A stretch of 64,000 nucleotides of DNA from Diaporthe sp. PMI_573 (lineage: Eukaryota; Ascomycota; Sordariomycetes; Diaporthales; Diaporthaceae), in the NCBI GenBank assembly GCA_021399435.1, contig JAJTUP010000014.1, positions 992,001 to 1,056,000 of the forward strand, given 5' to 3'. Shown piece after piece: positions 1 through 12,227 of this stretch. Position numbers and translations under genes: made by a program. Within the stretch, counting starts at the first letter, position 1. Every line of letters starts with the position of its first letter. Below the pieces are notes generated by a model. That model was given only the letters and a program-made list of their open reading frames with translations, was not told where the DNA came from and ran no database searches.

Positions 1-3000
1 AGGTATTTTAACCTTTGATTAGTCAAACTGTCTGGGCATTTGCACGCTTGGCATAAAGTGTTTGGGTGAGTATCAAAGCAACATCTGGTACCTGCTTGTC
101 GACAGTCTTTGAAATCCCATAATCTTCATACATCTATCTTTGAGACTGCCCAGAACTTCGTGGTGATGCCTTTGTCTTCTCGATGTAGCCTAAATCTTGC
201 GAAAAGATCTGGCAAGCATTGTTTTGTTCTATGGCAAACGTAATGCCAACTCGTAAATTTCAGGCACAGAAATTGAGATGTTATGATTCAAGAGCCATGC
301 TGAGTGTAGAACGGGGGCGAAAACTTGCTCTGTATCAGTAATCAAGCATCCACTCATTCAGGCGCATCCGGTGTTTCTCATACCTCAGCTGGTCCTCTCG
401 ACGTCCCTGAATCGTACCTGCCTCCTCTTCTAGATGGCTTCTTCCTTCCACATGAACGCTATATCCATACACGCACTCCTTTTCGGCTCCAGTCGCTTGC
501 CCCGTAACTTGTGAAAGCCTTGCAAGGATCCCTGAAAGGTTGCAATGACGGCATTGCCCCATCGACCGGAATTTACTGATAGTTTCTCTTACCCGTTCGT
601 ATAATCCTTTGCTCTTCTCTGACTCGTCCAGATGCGGTCGTACATGCGTTGTCAAGATCTCGCAGACAAATGTCGCAAAAGAAAGCGCTCCTCGGGTCGC
701 ATGCAGTCAGGGTGCAGCTCGTATAGGAAAGGTGATCTATTTTTAATAGTTGGTGTCCTTTTTCCTTTTAATCAAGAAAAAAAACCCTTAAGCAAGTCTC
801 TGAAATGACATGTAAGCCACGGCGGCCCATCACAGCACACACTTCGCATTTGTTCCATACTGTGAGTGTTGAATGCTCATCGCGCTGTTTGGTGAAAGCT
901 TGAATGACTTGTATTTCTAACTGTATGGTCATGTTCACGGCTTCGGTAGGCACCTCCTTCGTATCGCTGAGGATAGCTAGATCCGAGGTATTCTCCTCGG
1001 AGCTCAATGGCAAGGTCTAGAAACGCCATGGTTGCAATCCCCGCTAGGAGAGATCTGCTCGGGACATAGTACAACGGGCGCCGTGACACAAAAGAGGGGA
1101 TCGAGGTGTGGCACGGCGAATAGGTTTTGGAATAGCTTTTTAAGTTGATGATACCTAGAAAGCTGTTGTGTTGTTTATGCTCAGTCAGCCCCGAGATATG
1201 TTCCCGCGACCTCGGGAGTGAACAAAAGCTCCTGTACTAGATCTTTAACCCAAAATGGGAACTGAGGGAAGGCGGTGATTCACCTCGGCGCCACACGCTG
1301 TGGATACGAGCACCTGCATGGTTCGTTCAAAGTGAGGGAACACGATCCCCGGTAGCTTGTGTAACAAACCACACGCGAGTGTGACAACGAGCACCGTCAT
1401 GCATTTTCCGGCGAGGATGATAGTAGGCGTTGTCTCGGCAGGTATTAAAGCAAATCATTGGACAGATGCTGAGACTTAGCCCCATGGCGTAATTCGGAGG
1501 CTGGCAAGTTTTGCTGAAGCCGAGGCAATATGCATGTGGAGCAATTCAATTTGTTATTACCACAAGAATCTTGCGCGTATTATCATTCTTCTTATTTTGG
1601 ACAACACATGTATTGATGGACACCAATGGAATCCCAGGTTTCCATTCTATCTTTGTCTTTTCCACTATAATATTTGAGGGCAAGAACCCTTCTTATATTA
1701 TGTATATTACGTAATTAAGTCACCCCTATCAATATTTGGGTGCACTCTTATTCGTTGTTTCATGATTCACGTTCCTATTCCATGAATAGCTAAAGCTGAA
1801 TTGAATAATGCGCAACGTTACCAATCTAGGATTTAGAATGGCCCACCCTCAGCTATCCGTCTCGGGGAAACAGACACAACAACTGACCAAGCCGGGTGAG
1901 ATCCGCACGATAAATCAGGGTCCGTAATTGCGTCGTTTCTGCATTACAGCTGTCCTCGACTGAGAATTAAAGTTGCAAAGACTGCTAACAGACCAAGGGG
2001 AAGAGAGCTGAATGAATGGACATGTACGCAAAAGAAACGAAAAGGAAAGTTGTCTTACGAGCCTAAAAGAAAAACGACTAATTTACTAGAACAGGCGACC
2101 TAGCACTTACTCAATCTCCTGAAGTGCGTTTCTTGTCAGTGCACTTTCGCTTTTCTCTTTGTTGTTATCACCTCACCAAACAGCCCTATTGCAATAAACT
2201 CGAGGGTGCATCCTAGCAACATCCAAGGATCAAAATCAAGCATAAAGGCGTCTACCATCTCTGTTAAATCTGAAAGATCCATCTCTCCAGGAGATGATCC
2301 AGGTAGTGCGCGTACGTATAGCAGTTATGGCAATGATTCAAGACTGGTATGTCAGTGCTTGATGTTGTTCCAGGACCTGGTATGGACTGTGACAATCATT
2401 TCCTGACCACAGCTTGGCGAAGCTTGGCTCTTATGTTGGGCCGGCTACTCCAGATAATAAAATTGGCCGCCCGTAGGCTTTGTCAAGTCTTCAAAGGGCA
2501 GGGGAACATATTTACACCGTTCCACTATTATAGGCTTGACAATTATTTGACATCCTTAAGTCCGTCTCGGCGTCCCGGGACGCGTTCTAGGCCTCGATGG
2601 ACAGGGCCCGCAAAAGATAACTGCCGACCAAGCTACCAAGGCTCGCATAGCCGTCACAGTAAAGTTGAATCTGGACGGTGATATATCAACCCGCCCAGGA
2701 CTTACTAGGAGATCTCACTGTGGGGAGATGACGTGCATTTATTTAGGTCGTGTCATGAGAGTCGTTCCTGGACGCTTACTGAGCATGGCGCTCTAGCTGC
2801 CGATGCTTCCGACCCCACAGGTACCCGTGGCCTAGCTAAGAGTGTGGCTTTTTGCCGAGATCCAATCTTACTTGTTTCCTGCGTTCGGCCCATCTCGTGC
2901 CGGCAGGGACCAGGGCACTTGAATAAATCACAACTTATTCTGCGTAAGTTTGAACTCGTCACGCGCTGGCCTGCCACGCGGACTGATGGAAAGAAAAACA

Positions 3001-3538
3001 CGCAACGGTCTCGACGGGCGAACGGCTCACGGACATCGTTGACGTTGTGATCAAGCCCCACGGTGAAGATCCGTGAGCGCTTTGACGAATCCTCAGCTAG
3101 CGGACGGCCTTAATGCACTTAATACATGCGATCTCGTCCGAACCCCGCAGATCACCCTGCAGTGTCGACACGAGCTTGGGCAATGGGGTTGCACTTCCGT
3201 CAGCCCAAGTCCAAGGTTCAACGTCGTGTCGGAGACAGAATTGGTCGAACCACCCGACTCAATGTGATGGATTTGGCTTTCGGCAGCGGGAAATTCTAGT
3301 TCCTCAAGCCCCCCGGTGGGCTCCTGTGGGCCTGATTTGTAAACTAGCAGACCGACCTGCCCGCTTGTCCGCTCGTTCGCGTGTCACTGCTTTGGACGTG
3401 ATGATGAGGGGGAGTCGTGCATTAGTTCTAGATGCTTTTATAAATGTCACGGCCTGGGCGATCTATCTCTCGAGGTGACGTGGTCCGGACCAGGAGACGT
3501 TCACCTCAACACCGTCTTCCGCCAGCCAAGAAGAAGCC
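1..3538. other. Non-coding stretch upstream of the esterase
   Basis: No convincing gene is visible. Only short overlapping open frames occur on both strands. The minus-strand frame 335-655, extended upstream to about 720, has a protein-like look (amphipathic stretch, CxxC) and might be the 3' end of a decayed or unrecognised gene, but I cannot assign it. The last few hundred bases should hold the esterase promoter. Confidence 0.5.
3439..3444 (+). promoter_or_regulatory. TATA box candidate of the carboxylesterase
   Basis: TATAAA lies 95 bp upstream of the chosen ATG at 3539. This is a common spacing for fungal secreted-enzyme genes. Assignment is by position and sequence only. Confidence 0.4.
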
Positions 3539-5338
3539 ATGTTCACGACTTACGCTGTCTGCCTGCTAGCAGGCGTGTCTGCCGCAGTTGGGAGTGTAGT
3601 ACCCCATATCCGCCAGGAGTACACGTCTTCGCCAACTGTGTCTCTGGACTATGCTACATATCAAGGTGTCAGGCTCCCAGCCGGAGTGGACCAATTTCTC
3701 GGCATGCGCTACGCGGCAGCACCACTGGGTGATCTAAGATTCCGTGGCCCCAAAGACCCTGAGACAGTGTCAGGTGTCCAGGATGCTTCGAGCGTGAGTG
3801 CATAGACGGAGTCAAGTTCCTGTGTCCCAGCTGATAAGAACCCTCATTTCAGTTCGGCCCTATCTGTGTAGGGGCCGATCAAAATGCGTCAAAAACGCAG
3901 ACAGAAGACTGTTTATACGTAAATGTGTTCACGCCTTCAGATGCCACTCCAGATTCGAAGCTTCCAGTCTGGGTGTATATACAGGGCGGCGGATACGCAG
4001 TGAATGCGCAGGCCAACTATAACGGCACAGGTGTTGTACAGAATTCGGACATCCACAACGGCACGGAGATGGTGCGTCAGTCGGACTACAACCTTGTCTT
4101 CGTCAACTTCAACTACCGTGTTGGCGCACTGGGCTTCTTGGCTAGTGAGGAACTACAAGAAGATGGTGACCTGAACGCGGGATTACTGGATCAGAGGAAG
4201 CTGCTCTACTGGGTACAAGACAATATTGCAAAGGTAAATCACCTGAGCTCGACGCGCAGGAGTTCCTCATTCGCTAAAACTGTGACAATAGTTCGGAGGC
4301 GATCCAGACCACGTGGTAATCCACGGCTCTTCCGCAGGCGGTGGCTCAGTCGCACTTCATCTGACCGCTTACGATGGCGAGGACAAAGGACTTTTCGTTG
4401 GCGCCGCGCCACAGTCTCCCTTCTGGCCAACGCAACGGAACGTCAGCGAGCTGGAATTCCAGTACAGCCGATTCGTTGCCGACACAGGCTGTTCCAACGC
4501 CACCAATACGCTTTCATGTCTTCGCTCCGCGGATCTGGCCACTATTCAGGCGGCTGGCACTACTCAACAATGGCCGGAAGGCAGCGACAAGCCACTGCCT
4601 CTCTGGTACTGGTTGCCGGTTACCACTGGCCCCGGGACGCTGGTTCCCGCTAATCTATACGACTCGTTCGAAGCAGGCAAATTCATTAAGGTGCCCGTAC
4701 TGATCGGCGACGATACAGACGAGGGCACCGTCTTTGCATACAACGCCTCCACCCCTGAAGACGTGTCACAATTTTTCAAGAACAACTACCCGCTCCTCGA
4801 TGAAGCTGAACTGGATCAGATCAATGAGGCATATCCGCTCATGGACCCCTTGCCGAACCACGCGGCTTATTTCCCCTCCGCGGCAGCAGCATACGGCGAA
4901 GCCACGTTCACATGTCCGGGAAATACAATCGCAGAGACGGTGGCCTCCTTTTTCGAGCCGGGTAAAGTATGGAACTATCGGTACAACGTCATAGATCCCG
5001 GGAATGTGGCCGCAGGATTAGGGGTGACTCATACGTTTGAGACGGCCGCAATATTCGGGCCGGGCTACGCAGGCAGCGTCGCGGATAGCTATTATACGAC
5101 GAACGCCGCCATTGTGCCCGTGGTCATGAACTACTACATCAGTTTCATGAGAGCCCTGGACCCAAATGTCTATAGGTACCCGGGGACGCCGGTATGGGAA
5201 GCGTGGGGGGACTTTGGAGCCGGCAGGGGATTCAGGATCAAGTTTGAGACCAATGACACGATCATGGAGGAGGTACCGCAGCAGCAGGCCGACCGTTGCG
5301 CGTTGTGGAAAGATTTGAGCAATGCGATGGAGGTATAA
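3539..5338 (+). CDS. Secreted type-B carboxylesterase/lipase
   Basis: Three exons: 3539-3793, 3853-4233 and 4292-5338, with phases that join cleanly, giving about 560 residues. The N-terminus (MFTTYAVCLLAGVSAAVGS) is a signal peptide. Family motifs are present: EDCLYVNVF, an oxyanion-loop-like GGGY after VWVYIQ, and the nucleophile elbow GSSAGG at the start of exon 3 with Ser as nucleophile. An acidic GDDTDEGT segment and GVTHTFE supply the likely Glu and His of the triad. The length matches fungal carboxylesterases (alpha/beta hydrolase fold). It probably hydrolyses carboxylic esters outside the cell. The substrate cannot be read from sequence. All catalytic residues appear intact, and several NxT/S sites fit secretion. 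Confidence 0.93.
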
Positions 5339-5937
5339 TAACTTATAAGACCCTGAATCAAACAGGAATAACAACCTAGCATGATTAAACTTGGCCCTGC
5401 GGCTGATCCAACATCCTGCAAGCGATTCCTTGTCCTTTGTTTAAGGTTCCGATCCGTGACTGCAGGTCCCTGGCAGAAGGTGGAGTTTTTCGGACGAATG
5501 CGTCGCTGTCGGGTGCTGCAAACAAGATCCAATCATCCGGATTACGAAGAAATGCACCCCTGAGTCAAGGCGGGCTTCAGTGAGACCATTGCTGCTAGCG
5601 GCATTTGTGGAGCCGCAAGCAGCCAGCTCATCGACGCTTGTTACACAAGTGGAAAGTGGACCTTGAGTCAAACGAATTCAAAGCCATTAAATCCAAGTTT
5701 ACGGTTACTGGCATCCAAACATGTAACCGTAAACTTGGACGTTGGGCCTGTTTCGCCTGGGGGTCCGCAAGCGAGTGTTATGCAGGTGTCCGTGGCTGGT
5801 TCATGTTGGGCAGTGGTGCATGTACGGAGTAGCCAGGCGCATATCAAGCAGGTCACCCTCCCAGTTTGGACTCCACCGATTGATGTCCAGAGGGTTGAGA
5901 CCTCTGCTTTTTCACTTACAACAAGAGAACTGCCATT
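5339..5937. other. Intergenic, contains an inverted repeat
   Basis: No gene seen. The only clear structure is the perfect inverted repeat described at 5692-5739, about 200 bp before the next ATG. Confidence 0.6.
5692..5739. repeat. Perfect 17-bp inverted repeat, 14-nt spacer
   Basis: The arm TCCAAGTTTACGGTTAC (5692-5708) is exactly reverse-complemented at 5723-5739 (GTAACCGTAAACTTGGA), with a 14-nt spacer. It could be a dyad binding site, a strong RNA hairpin in a 5' leader, or the remnant of a small inverted-repeat element. Nothing in the sequence decides between these. Confidence 0.9.
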
Positions 5938-7311
5938 ATGCCCTATCAAATTGATCAGCTGCCCGTCGATATTCAGTCCCGCATCTTTGACGAGCTTGAA
6001 AAGGCCTCCAAGTTCAAGTCCAAGACCAAATCTAAGTCCAAGTCCAACGGTACAACCCACACCATCAGGGAGATATCGCCACCCTGTGTGGACCGTTCGA
6101 TACGCGTGACTGAGAGCTTCAATGACAAGGAAGCCTTACTTCTTACTCTGCAACAACATGGGAAGCATCTCATCGAGGATCTGAGCTTCAGCGTGAGACT
6201 CAGAGAACTAGACAAACAGGACAGCCGCATCGGACCTGGCAAGCCTGGTGTCACGACGGCTGCCCAAGAAATTCTCAGTGGCACGCACACTCCAAACCTG
6301 GAGAGGATCAACCTCGAGTATGATTTCGAGTTGGGAACATCAGTTGGAAACGCCGTCGAGCCGGACGTGGCGGCGTTCGAACAGTCGCGAGACGAGGAGA
6401 GCCTCCTCCAGCTCGAGAACGACCAGACATGGAGGCGCCTGCTGGCGGACACTTGGAGCGCGCTGGCGGCGAACCACACCGCCACTCACCTCTCCTTGAA
6501 GTCATTAGTACCAGTCTGGTCATCCGCCTTCCACTCCGCCGAGTTCCGCCGGTTCCTGGCCCGCCTGAAGACCCTCGAGATCCACGTCTCCGGGATGAAG
6601 AACGGCCACCGCAGCATCAACACCGTGCCGGCGTACAACGACTCCCTCCAGTCGCTCCTCAAGGTGTACTTCCTGCACGCAAGCTCCGTGAGGCGGCTCT
6701 CGCTGCACGCGTCCCAGACGGCGCCGCTGGGCGCTCGCGGCAACTACCACATCCCCCTGTCCCTCAAGGCGACGCAGCTGCCGGCGCTGGAGCACCTGTC
6801 CCTCAAGAACTGCTTCGCCGGGTTCGAGCTGGCGCACTTCATCAACGGGCACGCCGGGACGCTCAAGACGGTCGAGTTGCGCAACTGCTGCTCGTACCGC
6901 GGCACGCACGACGGGGTCGACTCGGGCGGCGGGATGCAGTGGGCGCGCTTCTTCGCGCTCATCAACCGGCCGGGCATGGCGCTGCGCCGGCTGGTAATCT
7001 CGGATGACTACATCCCCCTCACGATCGACGACCCGCGGCTGAACACGTACGACCCCGATACGGCGAATGAGCCCAGCGACGTGAAGAATGTGCGCCGTGC
7101 GCAGCGGCGGGACCCGAGGAAGAGACTGTTCCTGTACGCGTACCTGAGAGACTACTCGGGCGAGTTGTGGATGAACAAGGACGCCATCGTCGCGGCGTTT
7201 GAGAATGGTGACGACCAGTTGGCGTACAATGAGCTCATGGCGAACGTGGATGCGAATGCTGCGAGCGAGGCCTTGGGGGTGGATGACTGTATCATCTCGG
7301 AGCTCGAGTGA
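5938..7311 (+). CDS. F-box-like / leucine-rich-repeat-like protein
   Basis: Single uninterrupted frame of 457 residues. The first residues (IDQLPVDIQSRIFDEL) resemble an F-box helix, followed by a Lys/Ser-rich linker at about residues 20-36. The centre and C-terminal half contain LRR-like strands such as LEHLSLKNC and LKTVELRNC, the usual layout of fungal F-box/LRR proteins that act as substrate adaptors of SCF ubiquitin ligases. The F-box match is weak, so an adaptor role is an inference. The gene is intronless and notably GC-rich from about 6360 on. The start was chosen at the ATG immediately before the F-box-like segment. Confidence 0.75.
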   Translation: MPYQIDQLPVDIQSRIFDELEKASKFKSKTKSKSKSNGTTHTIREISPPCVDRSIRVTESFNDKEALLLTLQQHGKHLIEDLSFSVRLRELDKQDSRIGPGKPGVTTAAQEILSGTHTPNLERINLEYDFELGTSVGNAVEPDVAAFEQSRDEESLLQLENDQTWRRLLADTWSALAANHTATHLSLKSLVPVWSSAFHSAEFRRFLARLKTLEIHVSGMKNGHRSINTVPAYNDSLQSLLKVYFLHASSVRRLSLHASQTAPLGARGNYHIPLSLKATQLPALEHLSLKNCFAGFELAHFINGHAGTLKTVELRNCCSYRGTHDGVDSGGGMQWARFFALINRPGMALRRLVISDDYIPLTIDDPRLNTYDPDTANEPSDVKNVRRAQRRDPRKRLFLYAYLRDYSGELWMNKDAIVAAFENGDDQLAYNELMANVDANAASEALGVDDCIISELE

Positions 7312-8255
7312 TGAGTCCCGGATAATTAAGGCATGGAGTTGCCTGAGTTGGCTGCAAGATGGGCAGACCGGCGATTGAAGGGGACAGGATGATGTTTTCA
7401 GGTGATGTTTACTTTGCATACCATGTACGATACGCGACAAATGAGTGATACCAGCTGTGTTTTTCTTTTCGGCATTAGCAACCGAGCATCCTCCTTTGCT
7501 TAATATCGGCTGCGCAGTTCAAGAGAGAAGATTTGTTACATTCCAAGGTTCCCTTCTGCTCGGCTCGAAGGTTCAATCCCGACTCTTCGCCCATTTCTCC
7601 CCCGAGTTCTGGGGCACCAAGACACCAAGTGGAGCAAACGTCGACGATGTCACGCTACCAAGCAGGTCCTGGGCTTCCCCAAATCTGGCATTACATCCGG
7701 TCGTGACGGGGAATCCCCACACTGATTAGCGGTGCATCGTGACATTCGCCCTCACTATGGACTGACTTGATAACGGCGGATCCCAGCGCGCCCAGCTAGT
7801 ATACCTAGCGCAGAGTCCTCGGCTACGCTATCAACTCCTCAATATCAATTGAGGCGTCACGGCTGATTAGCTGCCATGTCGGGCCTATGTCGGGTCGGAG
7901 ATGATGTCGACTTGGAAAAATACTATACCGGCATCTATCTGCTAGCGCTGCCGGTCTTCGCCCCAACCTGCCACTGCCCCTTGATCTTGCCCCAACGCGT
8001 TGAAAGCGCCGTTGCACTTATCACGGATGCCAAGGGGGCCCATCATCACCGCCCCATGCCTAGCCATGTTCATTGCGGGGAAAGCGCCTGTCGTGACCAA
8101 GGCCTCGGGTGGATGTGGTCTGCCCATGCGAGGGGGAAAGATTGTAATATAAAGGGAGAGACGGTAGCGCCAAGGCATCCCTTGACGATGCAGGTCCAGG
8201 CCGACTGTCTCTTACTCTCTCTACAAGGGGATCCAGAAGGGGACTGACCATCAAG
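7312..8255. other. Intergenic between F-box-like gene and unknown secreted-protein gene
   Basis: No gene seen. Short frames only. The right end should contain the promoter of the gene starting at 8256. Confidence 0.55.
8148..8153 (+). promoter_or_regulatory. TATA box candidate
   Basis: TATAAA lies 103 bp upstream of the ATG at 8256. Positional evidence only. Confidence 0.4.
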
Positions 8256-10090
8256 ATGCTGTGGTTACGCGCGATCCTTGGTGGAGCCCTCGCTGTGAGC
8301 GGCGCGTCTGCCTTCACCGGCGACACGACGGCTTACATCGACGACCTGTTCGACCAGTCCATGAGCTTCCTCGACCAGATATATGACCCCAACGCCGGCT
8401 ACCTGTGGTACTTCTACTACCCTCTCGCTGCTGGCAAGCACGAGACCCGGTCGACCGTGTGGTATGCCGCAGGGTTGCTTCGCCGGAACGAGGGAGAGGA
8501 TGTAGATAATGCTGTGAAGATCATCACGAACGTCATTGGTGACCAGCAGAAGAACGTCAGCGCTCAATGGTATGACGACTCCCAATGAGGCCCTAGTTGA
8601 CGCGGCAAAATGCCATGAGAACATCATTGAGCCAACATACTGACTGGCATGGGTCTGCAGGTTCGGAGACTACACCAAGTATCCCGAGGAGCCAACAGTC
8701 GGATCAGCATGGTATCCAGAAAACGTATGACCGCCATTCTCACCCCAGGTCGTGCAACACCTCATGGACAACTGACTGCTGACACGATACATCCCCACAG
8801 ATCTACAACTCCTGGGACCCCAACTGGCGAGGCTTCATCGGCACGACCCTGATCGTGATCTACGAGGAGTACGGGGACCTGCTGCCAGAGCAGACCAGAA
8901 CGCTGATCCTCGAGAGCATGCGCAACAACACCATCGGCGACAGCTACCGCGTCGGCGGCGTCGACGGCGACAACCTGTACCCAGCATACTCGAACCCTGC
9001 GATCATGCGCGCCGTGGCGTCGGGCTGGACGGGCCGCAAGCTCAACGACAGCAACATGACGGACGCGGGCGAGCTGTACGCGCGCGAGGTGCTGGACCTG
9101 TTCGACCGCAACGGCACGCTGTCCGAGTTCAACTCGGCCACCTACGCGGGCGTCAGCCTCTTCGCGCTGACGCTGTGGGCAAAGTACATGCCCGGCGAGG
9201 GCGAGGATGCCTCTGTCATGGGCGAGAACGGTGCCCGCATGATCGCTGACGTCTGGAGTTCCATCGGCGAGCTGTACAATGCCAACCTGCGCAATGTGGC
9301 TGGGCCCTGGGATCGCACATACGGGTGGGACATGAACCTGTACATTGGCATTCTCAACGCGTACATCTGGTCTCTTGTCGGCGCGGACCGCGCCCCCGGG
9401 ATCAACACCGTCAGCAAGGGCGGGCGGACTCCCGCGTGGGCAACCACACACGCCGACGACTTCGAGATCGCGCCTCTGCTCTCGGCACTGATGCCCTATC
9501 ACCACACGCTGATCCCCGACGAGGTGGTCGAGAAACTGGCCGCCTTCCCAGGGGAGCACACGTACGCCGCGTCCGCGCTGTCGCCGCCGTGGGACCTCGC
9601 CCAGCGCAACATCACCAGCTGGCTCAGCGAGAACCTCACCATCGGCGCCGAGAGCTTCGACCAGATCGTCGTGGGCGGCGCGTCCATCAACCAGGAGCAG
9701 TGGGCGCCCGCGGTCGCGCAATGGCTGCGCGCCGACGGCAGCATCGGGTGGTTCTCGTACTGGGCCACGGAGTCGGCGATGCAGGTCGACGTGCAGCCCT
9801 ACCGGCTCAAGCTGACGTACCCCAAGGGCAACGAGAGCAGCATCTTCACTTTTATCATCGGCTCGAACCCGCTTGGTCAGAAGAGGGATGTGGTGGAGTG
9901 GGGTGATGTAATGGGGCTGAACGTCAACGTCAGTGGGACTGTGGATCTGAGCCATGAGGTTGCCTTCTGCGGTCTTGCCGGCGGCTCGTGCGAACCTTCC
10001 CACGGTTTTGAGTTCTGGAACTTCACGTATGTGATGCCAGCCGGAAGCACGGACACGCCCAACATCGTGTTGGAGCTCGAGCTTGTATAA
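8256..10090 (+). CDS. Secreted protein of unknown function
   Basis: Three exons: 8256-8569, 8661-8724 and 8801-10090, about 555 residues. The joins restore conserved-looking sequence (AQW-FGDYTKY and YPEN-IYNSWDP). A signal peptide is clear (MLWLRAILGGALAVSGASAF). The rest is rich in aromatic residues and helices, with segments such as WYAAGLLRR, WDPNWRGFIGTTLIVIYEEYGDLL and YGWDMNLYIGILNAYIWSL, and with many NxT/S sites. This suggests an all-helical, possibly (alpha/alpha)-barrel, extracellular or secretory-pathway protein. I do not recognise the family with certainty and assign no reaction. The gene is convergent with the malic enzyme gene, about 100 bp away. Confidence 0.85.
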
Positions 10091-10190
10091 ATGTCGGCGG
10101 AATTGTATTAGGGTCATGGTCATGTATGTAAACCTATGCAGATCGCTGTGCCAAAATGAACCTGTATATACTCCAATCGAGGGGGAACCA

Positions 10191-12227
10191 TTACTCGTTG
10201 CTCAGGGTTCCCACCGACTTCAGCTGTCCCTTGGCCTGGCGGCTTGCAACTTCCTGCGGGACATATTTCAGTGGTCGATATTCCGGGTTCCACATCTGCT
10301 CACGGATCCATTCCTTGAGGTCATCATCGTTATCAGGAATGCCTTTCTCCGTGGCCAGGCCGTCTTTCGCCGCGGCACGGATTACCTTGCTCGCGACATT
10401 GACGCTGACATCTCGCACAATGTCCACATCAGGCAGCAGGGGTGCGCCGTTGTCCTTCAGTGCGGGTGACGTTTCCGCGACGGCCTCGACAGCAGCTACC
10501 AGCATCTTGTCAGTGACGAGCTTCGCTCTGGACAGAACCGCCCCGAGCCCTATCCCAGGGAAGACGACACTGTTGTTGCACTCTGCCACTTTGATCGTTA
10601 TCTCCTTGCCGTCCTTGCCCCAGGGGCCCTTGACTGGTTCAAATGGGGATCCAGTAGCAACCAGGGCGCGGCCTTCGGTCCATTTGAGTATGTCCTTCGG
10701 AACGGCCTCGTGTAGACGGGTTGGATTAGAGAGCGGCATTATGATCGGGCGGTCGACGTGGGACGCCATCTCCTTGACGATATCCTCGGTGAATGAGCCT
10801 GGCTTTGTAGAGGTGCCAATGAGAACGTTGGGCTTGACTTCCTTGATTACCGCCAGCAGATCAGTGGACTTGCCATCCCAATCTTCCTTGGATCTGGCGA
10901 AGAGTTTCTGTGCTTTGTTGAGAGGGGTATCGGTTGTGAGCAATCCAGGCTTATCGATGAGCCTAAAATCCCAGCGTCAGAGTCAGGATGTCAAGACATT
11001 TCTGCAGAGGCTCAGGGATTAAACACACCAGAGTTGCTTTGCAGCTTCCTCCTTGCTGACTCCACGTTCCGCGACAATGGCGTCTCGAATCTGATCAGCA
11101 ATACCACACCCAGCTGATCCAGAGCCGAATATGACCACGCGCATGTCACTCAGCTTCTGCTGGGACACATGCAGGCCGGACATTATCGCAGCCAAAGTGA
11201 CACAGCCGGTTCCCTGAACATCATCATTGAAGCAGGGTACCTGGGAGCTGTACAAGTCGAGCAGGCGCCGCGCTGCGAGTTCTAAGTCAGCAGCGGACGC
11301 AAATTGGATGAGGATAGGGGCATGGCTTACCATTATCGAGACCAAAGTCCTCGAAGTGGATGTACGCGCGCGGATAGAGCTTGCGTGCTGACTGGACGAA
11401 CGAGTCGACAAACTTGTCATACCGCTCGCCCCGGATGCGTTTCGATCGTAGGCCCAGGTATAAATCGTCGTTGAGAAGTTGTTCATTGTCTGTACCGCAA
11501 TCCAGGACCACTGGGAGAGTCCGGTTGGGGTGGATGCCAGCACACAATGTGGTGAGGACGAGCTTGGCTATCGAGATAAGAACGCCACCAACACCCTGAT
11601 CACCGATGCCCAAGATTTCCTCTCCATCTAACGGTATTTCAGCACACTTAGTGAAGCAACGGCGGGGTTGAGGGTAGGCATACCGGTGACAACGATGTAG
11701 TCGATGTCTTCAGGTCGGCCCCACTGTGCCAGATCATTGTGAACACGATCGGCGTCGTTGATGTTCAGGAAGCACCCCTCGGGACGGCGGAACAGACGGG
11801 AATAATTCTGGATAGCATCGCCTTCTGTCGGCGTATAGATAATGCTGAACATTTCCTCCAGGTGGTCATACAGAAGCTATCACATGTTAGAGAGTGGCAG
11901 AGGACTCGATGCTCTATGTGGTCTTACTTTGTAGAACAAAACCTCGTTCTGCTCCTTCATGGAAGTCATAAAAGTGTTCTTGGCTAAGTCATCAGGGCGC
12001 GAGGAGTACTGTTCGTATGCACGGTGCGCTTGCTGCTCCAGGGTCTGGACGCTTTGGGGAAGGAGACCGGTAAGGTTGAATGCCTGGCGCTCTTCCTTGG
12101 AATGTGCAGAGCCCTTGTTGAAAAAGGGGTGGTTCAGCAGCGTGGTGCCAGTGAGAGCACACTCGAGGGGTCCGGTCGTGCTCAGAGGCAGATCTCCATA
12201 CTTGGAGGTCTTCTCTTGAGACGCCAT
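10191..12227 (-). CDS. Malic enzyme (NAD(P)-dependent)
   Basis: Five exons on the minus strand: 12227-11928, 11876-11684, 11627-11331, 11281-11029 and 10962-10191, giving 604 residues with consistent phases. It catalyses oxidative decarboxylation of L-malate to pyruvate, producing NAD(P)H and CO2. Diagnostic segments are present: YTPTEGDA, VVTDGE across intron 2, LGIGDQGVGG, HFEDFG, the signature FNDDVQGTG, the dinucleotide fold VVIFGSGSAGCGIA, and the C-terminal ATGSPFEPV and VFPGIGLGA. No obvious mitochondrial presequence is present, so a cytosolic form is likelier. NAD versus NADP preference cannot be settled by eye. The protein appears complete and functional. Confidence 0.96.

Noticed and set aside
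7561..7600. Possible tRNA B-box (GGTTCAATCC)
   Set aside because: No matching A-box or acceptor stem could be paired at the right distance. No tRNA was found in the window by eye.
8762..10123. 453-codon antisense frame opposite the unknown secreted-protein gene
   Set aside because: It is a mirror of the GC-rich sense codons (Arg/Val/Leu-rich, no motifs). The sense strand has a signal peptide and clean splicing.
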